The notes below the pieces were generated by a model. That model saw nothing but the letters and a program-made list of their open reading frames with translations. It was not told where the DNA came from and searched no databases. The position numbers and the translations under genes were made by a program. DNA of 55,771 bases from UBA5232 sp964557565 (GTDB taxonomy: Bacteria > Patescibacteriota > Dojkabacteria > SC72): the NCBI GenBank assembly GCA_964557565.1, contig CAZLAH010000003.1, positions 1-55,771 on the forward strand, read 5' to 3'. This document shows positions 1 to 8,988 of this stretch, piece after piece (position 1 is the first letter of the stretch; each line of letters begins with the position of its first letter).

Positions 1-566
1 TGGTTTTTAGATGCTAGTAATTGGAAAGATTCTTGGGTGTATGTGTATTTACTGTTTATGTTCATATTTAGCATTGCTTCTTTGCTATATGCTCTGAAGC
101 CACAGGTTACATCAGTAAATTTGTTTTGAGTTAATTTACTTATGACATATGCTCCTAGTTTGTTACCAAGATATTTCCCTATTGCCATATCTGTAGGTTT
201 GTTTTGAGAGAATCTGTTACCAGCAACTAGGTCTGCTTTTCCTTCTACTATTGGTGCAACCAATTGTGGTATTTCTTCAGGTAGGAATTGTAAATCACCA
301 TCAATGTTAACGGATATGTCTGAATCCATTTCTAGGGATTTGTTAATGGCTAGTTGGAAGGAGTATGCTAGTTTTTTTTGAGTGTGGTTTGAGAATACAA
401 GAGCACCGTGTTCTTTAGCAATATTTACTGTGTTATCTGTACTACCATCATCTATTACCATGGTGACTATTTCATCTATACCTTCTATGTGTTTAGGTAT
501 TCTATCTAGTAGTTCTGCTATGGTTTTTTCTTCGTTTAGACAGATTGAAAAGATTGTTAATTTCAT
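1..566 (-). CDS. Glycosyltransferase family 2 (C-terminus beyond window)
   Basis: The open frame runs from ATG at 566 to the left edge without a stop, so the C-terminus is missing. The protein begins MKLTIFSICLNEEKTIAELL, the GT-A N-terminus of family 2 glycosyltransferases. VIDDGSTDNT (nucleotide-sugar site) follows near residue 37, then NIDGDLQFLPEEI (DXD-like metal site) and a DLVAGNRFS segment. This resembles dolichyl-phosphate mannose/glucose synthases and GtrB-type enzymes, which transfer a sugar from a nucleotide donor to a polyprenyl phosphate or glycan on the inner membrane face. It is the last visible gene of the leftward glycan operon, 38 bp after the gmhA-like gene. Acceptor and sugar cannot be told from sequence. 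Confidence 0.85.
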   Translation of the reverse strand, partial: MKLTIFSICLNEEKTIAELLDRIPKHIEGIDEIVTMVIDDGSTDNTVNIAKEHGALVFSNHTQKKLAYSFQLAINKSLEMDSDISVNIDGDLQFLPEEIPQLVAPIVEGKADLVAGNRFSQNKPTDMAIGKYLGNKLGAYVISKLTQNKFTDVTCGFRAYSKEAMLNMNINSKYTYTQESFQLLASKN

Positions 567-603
567 TTGTTTGGTAGTTAGGTTAGGTAGAGTAATTTAT
601 ATT

Positions 604-1254
604 TTACTCTAAGGATCCAAAGATTTCTTCTTCCAGTGCTAAACAAAGGAAATGATATATGGGAAGATGTAACTCCTGAACCCGATATGTTTGATCCTCT
701 GGTGCTTTTATACAGACATCACACAATTCATTCATTTTACCTCCTAATTTACCTGTTAAACCAATTGTTTTCATTCCCAATGATTTTGCTACCAAGATTG
801 CAAAATATGTATTTTTTGAATTGCCTGATGTCGAAATCGCAAGTAATACATCTGCCTTTCCTCCAAGTGCGAAAGTTAGTTGAGCATAAACCAAATCAGA
901 ATCCATATCATTCATATAGGCTGTCATAGCCGAAGAAAGAGATGGAAGGGGAATTGCCTTAATACCATGTTGCAAGAATTTTGATAATCTTTCTCCGTCT
1001 TCACCATATTTCTCAAAAAGCTTCTTGTCATTCTCATCACAACTTCGTTTTAGCATAAAACCTTTTAGCAACTCACCTGAAATATGCTCTGAGTCAGCAG
1101 CACTTCCACCATTTCCACAAATAAGAATCTTCTTATCTGCCTTATGACATTCAACTAAAATACTTACTGTTTTTTCCAAATCTACGGAAAGTCCCTTCAA
1201 AGAAGGATATCTTGATACAAGATCCTTTAATAATAATTCTGTAGTCTTTTTCAT
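604..1254 (-). CDS. gmhA: Phosphoheptose isomerase (D-sedoheptulose-7-phosphate isomerase)
   Basis: This 216-residue SIS-domain protein is the size expected for GmhA, which converts sedoheptulose 7-phosphate to D-glycero-D-manno-heptose 7-phosphate in the cytoplasm. Visible motifs are ICGNGGSAADSEHISGELLKGF (residues 46-67), the sugar-phosphate loop AISTSGNSKN near residue 140, and the C-terminal EDQTYRVQELHLPIYHFLC helix. The GNGGSAADSEH signature separates GmhA from other SIS isomerases. HddA, GmhB and HddC homologues lie in the same operon, which supports the heptose assignment. There is no obvious Shine-Dalgarno before the ATG at 1254; the upstream gene ends 27 bp away, so it is probably translated from the operon transcript. 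Confidence 0.88.
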   Translation of the reverse strand: MKKTTELLLKDLVSRYPSLKGLSVDLEKTVSILVECHKADKKILICGNGGSAADSEHISGELLKGFMLKRSCDENDKKLFEKYGEDGERLSKFLQHGIKAIPLPSLSSAMTAYMNDMDSDLVYAQLTFALGGKADVLLAISTSGNSKNTYFAILVAKSLGMKTIGLTGKLGGKMNELCDVCIKAPEDQTYRVQELHLPIYHFLCLALEEEIFGSLE

Positions 1255-1281
1255 CTTACTAGCAGTAATTAATTTAATTAG

Positions 1282-2523
1282 TTACTCTCCAAAGACAGAG
1301 TTGTATATCTCTTTTTTTCTTTCACCAATGATTTTTCTACTATGATTTTCTTTTAGATATTTCCTTGCATTTTCACTTAACATTTCCCTAAGGTCTTCAT
1401 TCTTCGCCAGAATACTAATACATTCCGCAAATTCCTTTGCGGTATTTCCTACTAAAATATTTTCGCCATATGAATAAGGTAGACCTTCACAACCTTTAGA
1501 GGTAGATACTACTGGAATTCCCCAGTTCATAGCTTCTAGAATTTTGACACGTATTCCCTGCCCTTCTCTTAATGGAACTATAAAGATATCTGATTCTTTG
1601 AGAAATGACGATATATCATCAACATACCCATGAACAAAAACTTTTCTCTTATCTGAGAATTTTAATAATGATTTAGGCGGATTCTCTCCAATTAAATGAA
1701 CTTCAATGTCTTTTTCTTTAATTTCCCCCAAAATGTCATTTAAAAACCACACACACGCATCAACATTTGGAAACCAGTTAAAACCACCAATCCATAGTAA
1801 TTTAATAGTATCTTTTTGAAATATTTTTTTATCTTTATTAAGCTTGAACGATGTTGGTAACCAAAATCTTTTATTATTTATAGAGGTTACTGAATTCATT
1901 TCATCTAAAGATACATATGCATTCGCTTCAAATCGTAAGCTATTGTTTATCTCTATTCTTTTTCCATAATAACGACTTATCTTTGCGATAACAGATAATG
2001 CTTTTGAAAAAAGATTATTCCCATTATTCCAGAAAGGCCATAATCTCGTTTCCAAATTATGATTAATCATGACGCTCGGAATATAATCAATAAACTTCTT
2101 AACATATGCCATATGCAAATGATGAATCTCAAGTAAATCAATATGTCTTGTATTTACAATCTTTTCAGCTTCCTTAACCAAATCGGCACTATAATATGAT
2201 ATATCCATTAGAGGCAAACCTAGAAACACATGTTTTATATAGTGAATAATTTTCAATAACTTCCTTGGCATTGTACCAGGAATATCAGGTCTATCAACAA
2301 AAGTTACGGTCTTAAAGATTTCATAATATTGTTCAAGAAGAGATCTATTCGACGAAAATTCTTTTAATTCATCTTTTGTTATCATAGCAAGAAGATGATA
2401 ATTATAATCCTCTGATAACATTTCAATTGACGACAATATTCCCTTCCTACCACCAGTATTCGTTGGAAATAGTGGATAAGGTGTTACAACTAATATATTC
2501 TTTTTTGAAAATTTGTTATTCAT
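1282..2523 (-). CDS. Glycosyltransferase group 1 (GT4-like, GT-B fold)
   Basis: This 413-residue predicted cytoplasmic glycosyltransferase has a two-domain GT-B layout. The N-terminus ILVVTPYPLFPTNTGGRKG is the GT4-type first strand and glycine loop. The donor domain starts at LLWIGGFNWFPNVDAC (about residue 243) and carries VHLIGENPP, a DIFIVPLREGQGIRVKILEAM segment (the E-x7-E-like donor site) and GIPVVSTSKGCEGL. The gene abuts the next one, its ATG overlapping the upstream stop by one base at 2523. It belongs to the heptose/glycan operon; donor and linkage are unknown. Confidence 0.85.
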   Translation of the reverse strand: MNNKFSKKNILVVTPYPLFPTNTGGRKGILSSIEMLSEDYNYHLLAMITKDELKEFSSNRSLLEQYYEIFKTVTFVDRPDIPGTMPRKLLKIIHYIKHVFLGLPLMDISYYSADLVKEAEKIVNTRHIDLLEIHHLHMAYVKKFIDYIPSVMINHNLETRLWPFWNNGNNLFSKALSVIAKISRYYGKRIEINNSLRFEANAYVSLDEMNSVTSINNKRFWLPTSFKLNKDKKIFQKDTIKLLWIGGFNWFPNVDACVWFLNDILGEIKEKDIEVHLIGENPPKSLLKFSDKRKVFVHGYVDDISSFLKESDIFIVPLREGQGIRVKILEAMNWGIPVVSTSKGCEGLPYSYGENILVGNTAKEFAECISILAKNEDLREMLSENARKYLKENHSRKIIGERKKEIYNSVFGE

Positions 2524-4844
2524 TATTCTTCTACTATAATATCTGTATCAAAGAATGGAAAATATTTAGGAGTATAAAACAAATTCTTTGCTCTAGTTTT
2601 CACTTCCTTAGCAGGAACTCCAGCAACAATTGAATATGGAGCAACATCTTTATTTACTATGGCACCGGCAGCAACTATTGCACCTTCTCCAATATTAACA
2701 CCAGGTAAAATAATCGCACGAACACCGATCCAAGCATAATCTCCAATCGTAACCTCTCCACCTTTACAAGCAAAAAACATATTGTTGGGCTCATGTTGTA
2801 ATGTAAGTATATATACTTCTGGAGAAATATTTACAAAATCCCCAATATGTATACCGACACGACCATCCATATAGCATCTTCTATTTACTACGGTATTCCT
2901 TCCTACTGTGATGTTGTCACCAGTAAAGAAACAGTTCATATGTATACTAGTATCTTCTCCTATTTTGTACCTCAAGAATTTCTGCAAAAACCATTTTCTT
3001 AATCCATAACTTGGTTGCTTTGCAAAAAAGTGATTAGCTAAATAGAATTTCATCCCAACAAGAAATCTGAAAAGCCTATGTTTTCTTATTCTATCCTTCA
3101 TAGAAATCCGTTGATGATAAGTATTAAAGAATACATCATATGATAATTTTTCGAAATAATCACACCTACATTTCTCATTCGTTAAAATCCTGAAATACCT
3201 TTCTTCAAAAACATTCTTCACAAATACTATATCAACAAATCTCATTAACAACTTCTCTTCTCTAATACTTGATTGGACATTATTAAATCTATCTTCATTA
3301 CAAACATAAGTGACAGATATTGATTTTAATTTCTTGGAAATATTTTTAACGAGACTCCTTAATTTCTTTCCACTTGTATAACATACAATTCTGTTCTTTC
3401 CAATTAAAACGAATTTGTTTGAATAAACAAACTCTTTAAGATTAAACATATCAATATTGTACTCTTCTAAATAATCAGGATTAAAGTTACAGATAAAATC
3501 ACTATCTCTTTTATTCGTATTATTATAGATGTTTATGACTCTGACATTATCAGAACAAGCTCTTTGGACCAACTTTACAAAACTTTGATCGCATTCCGAA
3601 TCAAAAAGTGAAAAATTTGAGAAAAATATCAAGGTATCCTTGTCTTGATCTTTAAATCTGTTTACATAGAGAAGTGGTCTGTTCTTTAGACCCGCAATAA
3701 AACCTTTTATGTTACCGAAATCAACTGCAAATTTAACTTTTATTCTTGTAAGAAACCTATCCCATCCGATTTCTTCATTTTTCTTGTTTCTACTATAAAG
3801 ATATAACAACCCAAGAAGGAAAGAGAAAAGTAATGTGCATACAACAATTAGAACAAAAGCAAATATATTGAATGAATTAAATACCAACAACAAAAACAAA
3901 ACAACAAATAATGATAAAGATGCAAGTAAAGAAAGACCGAGTTTAACATACCCTAACAATAAGCATTTATAATAACTGGAATTAAAATCTATCTCAGCAC
4001 TTCCTCTGCCCCACCAGAAATACTGTTGTACTAGCTTTTTATATGATCCTCTCATTTCCCAAGTAGCAACAGCCTCTGGCGCAAATGCCCAATATTTACA
4101 TGATTTCTTAAGTTTTAAATCCATTTGAGTATCCTCTCCAGATAATGTGCACCATTCAGGATAATAATTTATTAGATCTAGACAAGCTCTCTTAATCGCT
4201 ACCGATCTTGAAGATGGAAGGAACTCGTTTATAGACAATTTTTTCAAATCAGTAACGATTGTGTATCTTGCAACCTCTTCATCAAACATATTTTTTATAA
4301 CTGGTTCATACCATCCATTTACTACTTGTATTTTTTCGTCAAGCTGAAATGGAATCGTTAATAACTCTAACCAATTATTTGCTAATTTCGTCCCTGCATC
4401 TGTAATTGCAACAATGTTATAAATAGAATTTTTAATTGCGATATTTCGCCCCTCTGCTACTGCGCATTTCTTCTCTATTAACTTAATATTCAAATTAGAC
4501 TTAGAAATATATTTATTTACAATAGATACAGTATCATCAGTAGAACCGCCATCAACTATTACTAATTCATCTGGTCTGACAGATTGCTTCTCTATTGAAA
4601 CTAACCATTCAACAATATTTTCCTCCTCATTGAAGATAGTCGCTATCAAAGATATTTGCTCTTTCTTCTCATATTTTGTTTTAGAAATATCCCTAATATT
4701 CTCAAAGGATGAGAATTCTCTTGGATTTTTAGTAAAAATAGTGAGATTTTTGGTGCAAGTGTTTTCCCAACAAATATTTTCTGATTCTCTCAATCCAAGA
4801 ATTTTTACAACAAGTCGTTTTATTATAAATAATATTCTATGCAT
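2523..4844 (-). CDS. Fusion: GT2 glycosyltransferase, membrane segment, and hexapeptide acetyltransferase
   Basis: At 773 residues this is far longer than a normal GT2. Residues 62-290 are a GT-A family 2 domain (SLIATIFNEEENI, VIVDGGSTDDT, AITDAGTKLA, SGEDTQMDLKL). Residues 300-352 hold two hydrophobic helices separated by a short turn. Residues 400-600 are an unrecognised basic region. Residues 628-745 are a left-handed beta-helix of hexapeptide repeats (ITVGRN, VTIGDYAWIGVRAIILPG, IGEGAIVAAGAIV, IVAGVPAKEV) like NodL/LacA/WbbJ O-acetyltransferases, with the catalytic-type His in LQHEPNN. The protein probably both transfers a sugar and O-acylates the glycan at the membrane. No frameshift or internal stop is seen, so the fusion looks genuine. 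Confidence 0.85.
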   Translation of the reverse strand: MHRILFIIKRLVVKILGLRESENICWENTCTKNLTIFTKNPREFSSFENIRDISKTKYEKKEQISLIATIFNEEENIVEWLVSIEKQSVRPDELVIVDGGSTDDTVSIVNKYISKSNLNIKLIEKKCAVAEGRNIAIKNSIYNIVAITDAGTKLANNWLELLTIPFQLDEKIQVVNGWYEPVIKNMFDEEVARYTIVTDLKKLSINEFLPSSRSVAIKRACLDLINYYPEWCTLSGEDTQMDLKLKKSCKYWAFAPEAVATWEMRGSYKKLVQQYFWWGRGSAEIDFNSSYYKCLLLGYVKLGLSLLASLSLFVVLFLLLVFNSFNIFAFVLIVVCTLLFSFLLGLLYLYSRNKKNEEIGWDRFLTRIKVKFAVDFGNIKGFIAGLKNRPLLYVNRFKDQDKDTLIFFSNFSLFDSECDQSFVKLVQRACSDNVRVINIYNNTNKRDSDFICNFNPDYLEEYNIDMFNLKEFVYSNKFVLIGKNRIVCYTSGKKLRSLVKNISKKLKSISVTYVCNEDRFNNVQSSIREEKLLMRFVDIVFVKNVFEERYFRILTNEKCRCDYFEKLSYDVFFNTYHQRISMKDRIRKHRLFRFLVGMKFYLANHFFAKQPSYGLRKWFLQKFLRYKIGEDTSIHMNCFFTGDNITVGRNTVVNRRCYMDGRVGIHIGDFVNISPEVYILTLQHEPNNMFFACKGGEVTIGDYAWIGVRAIILPGVNIGEGAIVAAGAIVNKDVAPYSIVAGVPAKEVKTRAKNLFYTPKYFPFFDTDIIVEE

Positions 4845-4850
4845 ATTGTA

Positions 4851-5858
4851 TTATTTAAGAATTATTCTTCTAAATAATCGTACAAGTAATCTTATGGGTC
4901 TTGTCAATTTCCAGCTTAATGAGTTCGTCATCATATCTAAGGTTTGCATATTAACTTGGTTTGAGTTTACTAGTTCATTAATTTTCGAATCTTTTTGAGT
5001 TAACAACAATTCAAATTTTTGAATCTTTTTATTTCTTTCCTGTATTATCTGATCTACATAAGTAAGATGTTTTTCTTTAGAAATATTGTTCTCCATCTTC
5101 TTTGAAACCACTATATTAAAGAAGTAACCAGACCATCTATTTTCCTCCCTATATTTATTATCCTTAATATAATTTTCGAGATAAGAAAAATCCCAATCGG
5201 TACATAAAATCTCGGCATTTTCATAGTTTTTTACGGAAAAACCTGTTTCCTTTATGATTTCTTCTAATTCTTGTAGCGTGTATTCTCGGATATGATTTGG
5301 CCATTGATAAGGGACTTCTCCAACAAGCATCTTATACAGATTGATATAGCCATGAACATTTGGAGTAGTTAAAAACATAGCTCCATCAGGTTTAAGTACT
5401 CGATTGCACTCATACATACAATTTAAAGCACCAGAGTACACAAATTTCGCATTATAGTCGAAACAGTAATCGCTACTACCAACCTTTCCAACAAACAAGT
5501 CTGTTAAATGCTCAATAACCTCCATATTGAGGATCAGATCAAAATGATTCTTAGGCAAACTCCAATGTGGTTCTCGCAAATCTTCTTCATAATTTATTAC
5601 CTCCCATTTTGGGAAATAGTTTTTTATGAATTTCGTAGAAGCTCCTGGACCTCCAAGTTCCAACACAACTAAGTCTTTATCACCATAATACTGATCCAAC
5701 AATGCAAGGGAGACAGCAAAACGGACCCAATCATATTGATATAAAGAAAGTTCCCCCTTAGAAAGAAGTTTTGATTTCTTCGAATTAATCCAGTCATAAT
5801 ACTTTATATACTTCTTGTCTAAATTTCTTAGCATATTTTTTTTCATAATCTGTAGCAT
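4851..5858 (-). CDS. SAM-dependent methyltransferase with coiled-coil/GT-type C-terminal tail
   Basis: A class I methyltransferase of 335 residues. The SAM-binding motif is LVVLELGGPGASTKFI (about 63-78), motif II/IV is FDLILNMEVIEHLTDL, and AMFLTTPNVHGYINLYKM is motif VI-like. It is a tandem paralogue of the next gene, sharing the N-terminal architecture (KYIKYYDWINSKK..LLSKGELSLYQYDWVRFAVSLALLDQYYG). Unlike that paralogue it has about 70 extra residues: a coiled coil (IIQERNKKIQKFELLLTQKD) ending in MMTNSLSWKLTRPIRLLVRLF. The NSLSWKLTRPIR ending recurs at the tails of many polysaccharide glycosyltransferases. ATG at 5846 is an alternative start. It probably methylates a sugar of the surface glycan. 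Confidence 0.82.
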   Translation of the reverse strand: MLQIMKKNMLRNLDKKYIKYYDWINSKKSKLLSKGELSLYQYDWVRFAVSLALLDQYYGDKDLVVLELGGPGASTKFIKNYFPKWEVINYEEDLREPHWSLPKNHFDLILNMEVIEHLTDLFVGKVGSSDYCFDYNAKFVYSGALNCMYECNRVLKPDGAMFLTTPNVHGYINLYKMLVGEVPYQWPNHIREYTLQELEEIIKETGFSVKNYENAEILCTDWDFSYLENYIKDNKYREENRWSGYFFNIVVSKKMENNISKEKHLTYVDQIIQERNKKIQKFELLLTQKDSKINELVNSNQVNMQTLDMMTNSLSWKLTRPIRLLVRLFRRIILK

Positions 5859-5951
5859 TACATTGGAAATAGAATAATTCTATATACATATCATATTCTA
5901 TCAAAACCTCATTTTAATTCAACGTTAAATTTACAACTGAAACAATTTATT

Positions 5952-6680
5952 TTACTTAGAAATAGATAAGTTAAAGAAAAAACTTGATCCTCTGTTTGTT
6001 AAATCTCCATTCATTTCTTTCAAGAATCTACTTATATACGAGAAATCCCAACAAATACAAAGGACCTCTATACATTCCATCTCTAAGATGGAAAAATTTG
6101 TTTTCTTGATATTGCTATACAATTCTTCATAATGATACTCTCGTACATGAGGCACATATTGATGAGGTATTTCACCAAAGATCATTTTGTACAAATTTAA
6201 ATTGCATGAAGCATTTGGTGTGCTAAGAAACATTTTTCCATCATCCTTAAGAACTCTCTCACATTCATTCATACAAGAGAGAAAACCAGAATATTGAAAA
6301 GATGCATTCCATTCAAAATCCGATTCATAAAGATCGGATAAGTGTTCTACAACTTCCATATTTATTATCAAATCAAAAGAACTGTCCGCTACTTCCCAAT
6401 TATTCTTTCTCAAATCTTCACTATAATTAGATATTTCCCATTTAGGGAAATATGATCTTAAAAACTTCGTTGAAACTCCTTCTCCACCAAGCTCTAAAAC
6501 TTTCTTTGCATCTGAGCCATAATATTTATCAAGAAGACCTATTGATACTGCAAAACGAGGCCAATCATACTTATATTTTTCGATCTCATCCTTGCTTAAT
6601 AAATCCTTTTTGTTTTCCTCTACCCATTTGTAATATTCCTTAAATCTAGGATCTATACTTTCATACATCTTTTTATCCAT
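5952..6680 (-). CDS. SAM-dependent methyltransferase, tandem paralogue
   Basis: A 242-residue class I methyltransferase, closely similar along its length to the N-terminal 240 residues of its downstream neighbour. The SAM loop is KKVLELGGEGVSTKFL (about 64-79). FDLIINMEVVEHLSDLYE follows, then KMFLSTPNASCNLNLYKMIFGEIPHQY. It lacks the coiled-coil tail of the neighbour and ends at FFFNLSISK. The GEGVST loop departs from the usual GxGxG spacing but matches the paralogue. It starts where gmhB ends (shared base 6680), so it is in the heptose operon. A 93-bp AT-rich spacer (5859-5951) separates the two paralogues and holds no gene that I can see. Confidence 0.82.
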   Translation of the reverse strand: MDKKMYESIDPRFKEYYKWVEENKKDLLSKDEIEKYKYDWPRFAVSIGLLDKYYGSDAKKVLELGGEGVSTKFLRSYFPKWEISNYSEDLRKNNWEVADSSFDLIINMEVVEHLSDLYESDFEWNASFQYSGFLSCMNECERVLKDDGKMFLSTPNASCNLNLYKMIFGEIPHQYVPHVREYHYEELYSNIKKTNFSILEMECIEVLCICWDFSYISRFLKEMNGDLTNRGSSFFFNLSISK

Positions 6681-7177
6681 TATTTTATAAAAGAGAATTT
6701 ATTTACATCAAAGGGGGCTCCATCAACCATAAAAGATTTCAAACCTACTTTTTCGCCTGCTTCAATATCCCATTCTTTATCACCAAAAAGAAAAGATGAA
6801 TCAATGTCTATTTGATAATCAGAAATTGCTTGCTCAAACAAACCTGTTTTTGGTTTTCTACAATTACATTCTTTCTTGTATTCTCCAAGTCCATGTTCAG
6901 GGTGATGTGGACAAAAATAGAAAGCGTCTATATGTGCACCTATTTTAGATAGTTCCTCATTAATATACTTATGTAATATAGAAACATCCGCTTCCGTGTA
7001 TAGTCCCCTTCCTATACCAGCCTGATTCGTTATAACAATAATTAAATAATTCAAATCATTCCATTTTTTTATTGCTTCTGGCATGCCATTTATAAATTCA
7101 AAATCCTCAATCTTGAATATATGCTCTTTATATGTATTTATAGTACCATCTCTATCTAAAAATATCGCTTTTCTCAT
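6680..7177 (-). CDS. gmhB: D-glycero-D-manno-heptose 1,7-bisphosphate 7-phosphatase
   Basis: A 165-residue HAD-superfamily phosphatase. Motif I is FLDRDGTINTYKEHI (nucleophile Asp8 and general-acid Asp10), motif II is VITNQAGIGRGLYT, and the zinc loop is CPHHPEHGLGEYKKECNCRKP, with the Cys-His...Cys-x-Cys pattern of GmhB/HisB-N. Motif III/IV is CRKPKTGLF..FLFGDKEWDIEAG. GmhB removes the 7-phosphate from heptose 1,7-bisphosphate. It is slightly shorter than typical GmhB (~180-190). It lies between hddC (4 bp upstream) and the methyltransferase pair. HisB-type histidinol phosphatase is the main alternative but no histidine genes are near. Confidence 0.9.
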   Translation of the reverse strand: MRKAIFLDRDGTINTYKEHIFKIEDFEFINGMPEAIKKWNDLNYLIIVITNQAGIGRGLYTEADVSILHKYINEELSKIGAHIDAFYFCPHHPEHGLGEYKKECNCRKPKTGLFEQAISDYQIDIDSSFLFGDKEWDIEAGEKVGLKSFMVDGAPFDVNKFSFIK

Positions 7178-7181
7178 TATA

Positions 7182-7874
7182 CTAAAATCTCAATTTATTG
7201 AGTTCGACATTTGCACGAGCATAATCATCCGGTATCCCAATGTCAATAAAATAACCATCGCTTAAATAAGAATATATATTTATATTTAATGATTTATCCG
7301 CAAGGAAATCTTTCTCAAAAGAGAATTCTTTTTTTTCAAAATTTAAAAGAACCTTCTTATTTAACAAATATATTCCACCATTAATAAGGCCTTCTTCAAC
7401 GAAAACTTTTTCCCTAAAAGAAACAATCTTTTTATTTTTTACTACCATCGTTCCATACCTATCAAAATTTTCCATTTCCTTAGTAGCAATAGTAACATCA
7501 GACCTATTCTCATTGTGAAAAGACATCATTCCCTGAAGATCAACCAAAAACATCGAATCACCATTTACAACAAAAACCTCTTCTTCTCGACACAATGACA
7601 AACCCTTCTTTATACCACCACCTGTACCCAAAGGAGTATCTTCTATGGAATAGCTAATGGACATGTCCTTATACTTATTACCAAAGTAATTCATAATGAT
7701 TTCTCTCTTATAGCTCACAGCAAAAATAACTCTCTTAATATCATTCTTTAACAGATATTCTAACAAATACTCCAAGAAAGGCTTTCCAGCGATATCAGCC
7801 ATTGGTTTCGGGACATCTTTCACAACATGAGCCAATCTAGTACCAAAACCTCCTGCTAATATTAAAGCTTCCAT
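7182..7874 (-). CDS. hddC: D-glycero-alpha-D-manno-heptose 1-phosphate guanylyltransferase
   Basis: A 230-residue sugar nucleotidyltransferase. The N-terminal MEALILAGGFGTRLAHVVKD is the nucleotide-binding signature; VPKPMADIAGKPFLEYLLEYLL contains the conserved Lys. SIEDTPLGTGGGIKKGL and VVNGDSMFLVDL (metal-binding Asp) follow. Short single-domain nucleotidyltransferases next to HddA and GmhB are typically HddC, making GDP-D-glycero-alpha-D-manno-heptose. I infer GTP rather than ADP chemistry from the HddA-type kinase and the absence of HldE. CTP- or dTTP-using paralogues cannot be excluded from sequence alone. The gene sits 16 bp after hddA. Confidence 0.82.
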   Translation of the reverse strand: MEALILAGGFGTRLAHVVKDVPKPMADIAGKPFLEYLLEYLLKNDIKRVIFAVSYKREIIMNYFGNKYKDMSISYSIEDTPLGTGGGIKKGLSLCREEEVFVVNGDSMFLVDLQGMMSFHNENRSDVTIATKEMENFDRYGTMVVKNKKIVSFREKVFVEEGLINGGIYLLNKKVLLNFEKKEFSFEKDFLADKSLNINIYSYLSDGYFIDIGIPDDYARANVELNKLRF

Positions 7875-7890
7875 TAAATTCTATCTCAAT

Positions 7891-8922
7891 TTAACAAATC
7901 GTCCACGATTCTGCACCTTTTTCAACGAAATTTGGATTGTAAATCTTTCCACCCTTTCTTTCCTTAAGCGCTTCTATAAGTTCAAATTTCTTTACAGGAT
8001 CTGCTATTATCATCATAAAGCCACCTCCACCTGCACCAGAAACTTTCGCTGCCTTTCCTCCATTTTTCATTACATAACTATAAACATCATCTATTTCTTT
8101 ATTACTAATTACTGAGGACATCCTTTTCTTTGCTTCCCATCCAGCATTTAAACAAGAAGCAAAAAGATCTAGATTTCCCTTCAAAATAGCTTCTTTCATT
8201 AACATGGCATTATCTTTAAGATCAAGCATAGCTTTTATACTATCCTTTTTGTTCTGCTTTGCATTCTTAACTTGCTCATCTATTATCTTCGCACTATCTC
8301 TTGAAGCTCCCATGAAATAAAGAAGCAAAGAACTCTCTAACTCATTCTTAACCCATTCCTTAATCCTTAGGGGATTAACTACAACTCGTTTATCTTTGTA
8401 AAATTCCATGAAATTCAATCCTCCAAATGTTGCAGCATATTGATCTTGCATACCACCTGACAAGGCTAAATCAACTCTTTCAATATCATATGCTAATTCT
8501 GCCAAATCATAATCACCAAGAGGGATATTTAGCAATTCAGAATATGCTTTCAAGAGAGCGACTACCATAGTAGAAGAAGAGCCTAAACCAGAACCAGCAG
8601 GCACATCTGAGTAGCTCGTAATTTTCAGAGATAATGGCTTTCCATTATTAAAATCTTTAACAATCCTATTATAGACTCCTTTATGCAAAATCAATTCACC
8701 ATCTGTACTTAAAATCTTTTTACTTTCGCTTTCAAAATGTTCCCCTCTATCAATAGAATTAAAAGATATTCTATTATCTTCAGTGGGCTCTAAAATACAA
8801 TATGCATATAGACTAGTCGTTACATTTAAAACATATCCTCCATGCTCATCACAAAAAGGAGACATATCTGTTCCACCTCCTGCAAGACCAATTCTCAATG
8901 GAGCTTTAGATCTAATAATCAT
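7891..8922 (-). CDS. hddA: D-glycero-alpha-D-manno-heptose 7-phosphate kinase (GHMP family)
   Basis: The protein opens MIIRSKAPLRIGLAGGGTDMSPFCDEHGG, the HddA/GHMP substrate-side signature. The GHMP ATP loop is SDVPAGSGLGSSSTMVVALL (about residues 107-126), and the C-terminal GHMP motif is KVSGAGGGGFMMIIAD. It phosphorylates heptose 7-phosphate at C1 (alpha) in the cytoplasm. I prefer ATG at 8922, giving 343 residues; an in-frame TTG lies 12 bp upstream at 8934. This is the first gene of the leftward gmh/hdd operon, with a 122-bp intergenic region to the divergent membrane-protein gene. Confidence 0.87.
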   Translation of the reverse strand: MIIRSKAPLRIGLAGGGTDMSPFCDEHGGYVLNVTTSLYAYCILEPTEDNRISFNSIDRGEHFESESKKILSTDGELILHKGVYNRIVKDFNNGKPLSLKITSYSDVPAGSGLGSSSTMVVALLKAYSELLNIPLGDYDLAELAYDIERVDLALSGGMQDQYAATFGGLNFMEFYKDKRVVVNPLRIKEWVKNELESSLLLYFMGASRDSAKIIDEQVKNAKQNKKDSIKAMLDLKDNAMLMKEAILKGNLDLFASCLNAGWEAKKRMSSVISNKEIDDVYSYVMKNGGKAAKVSGAGGGGFMMIIADPVKKFELIEALKERKGGKIYNPNFVEKGAESWTIC

Positions 8923-8988
8923 TTTCAAAGTCAATTATTAAATATTATCTACATTACTATATCGTGCCTTGAAGGAGAAAACAACCTC

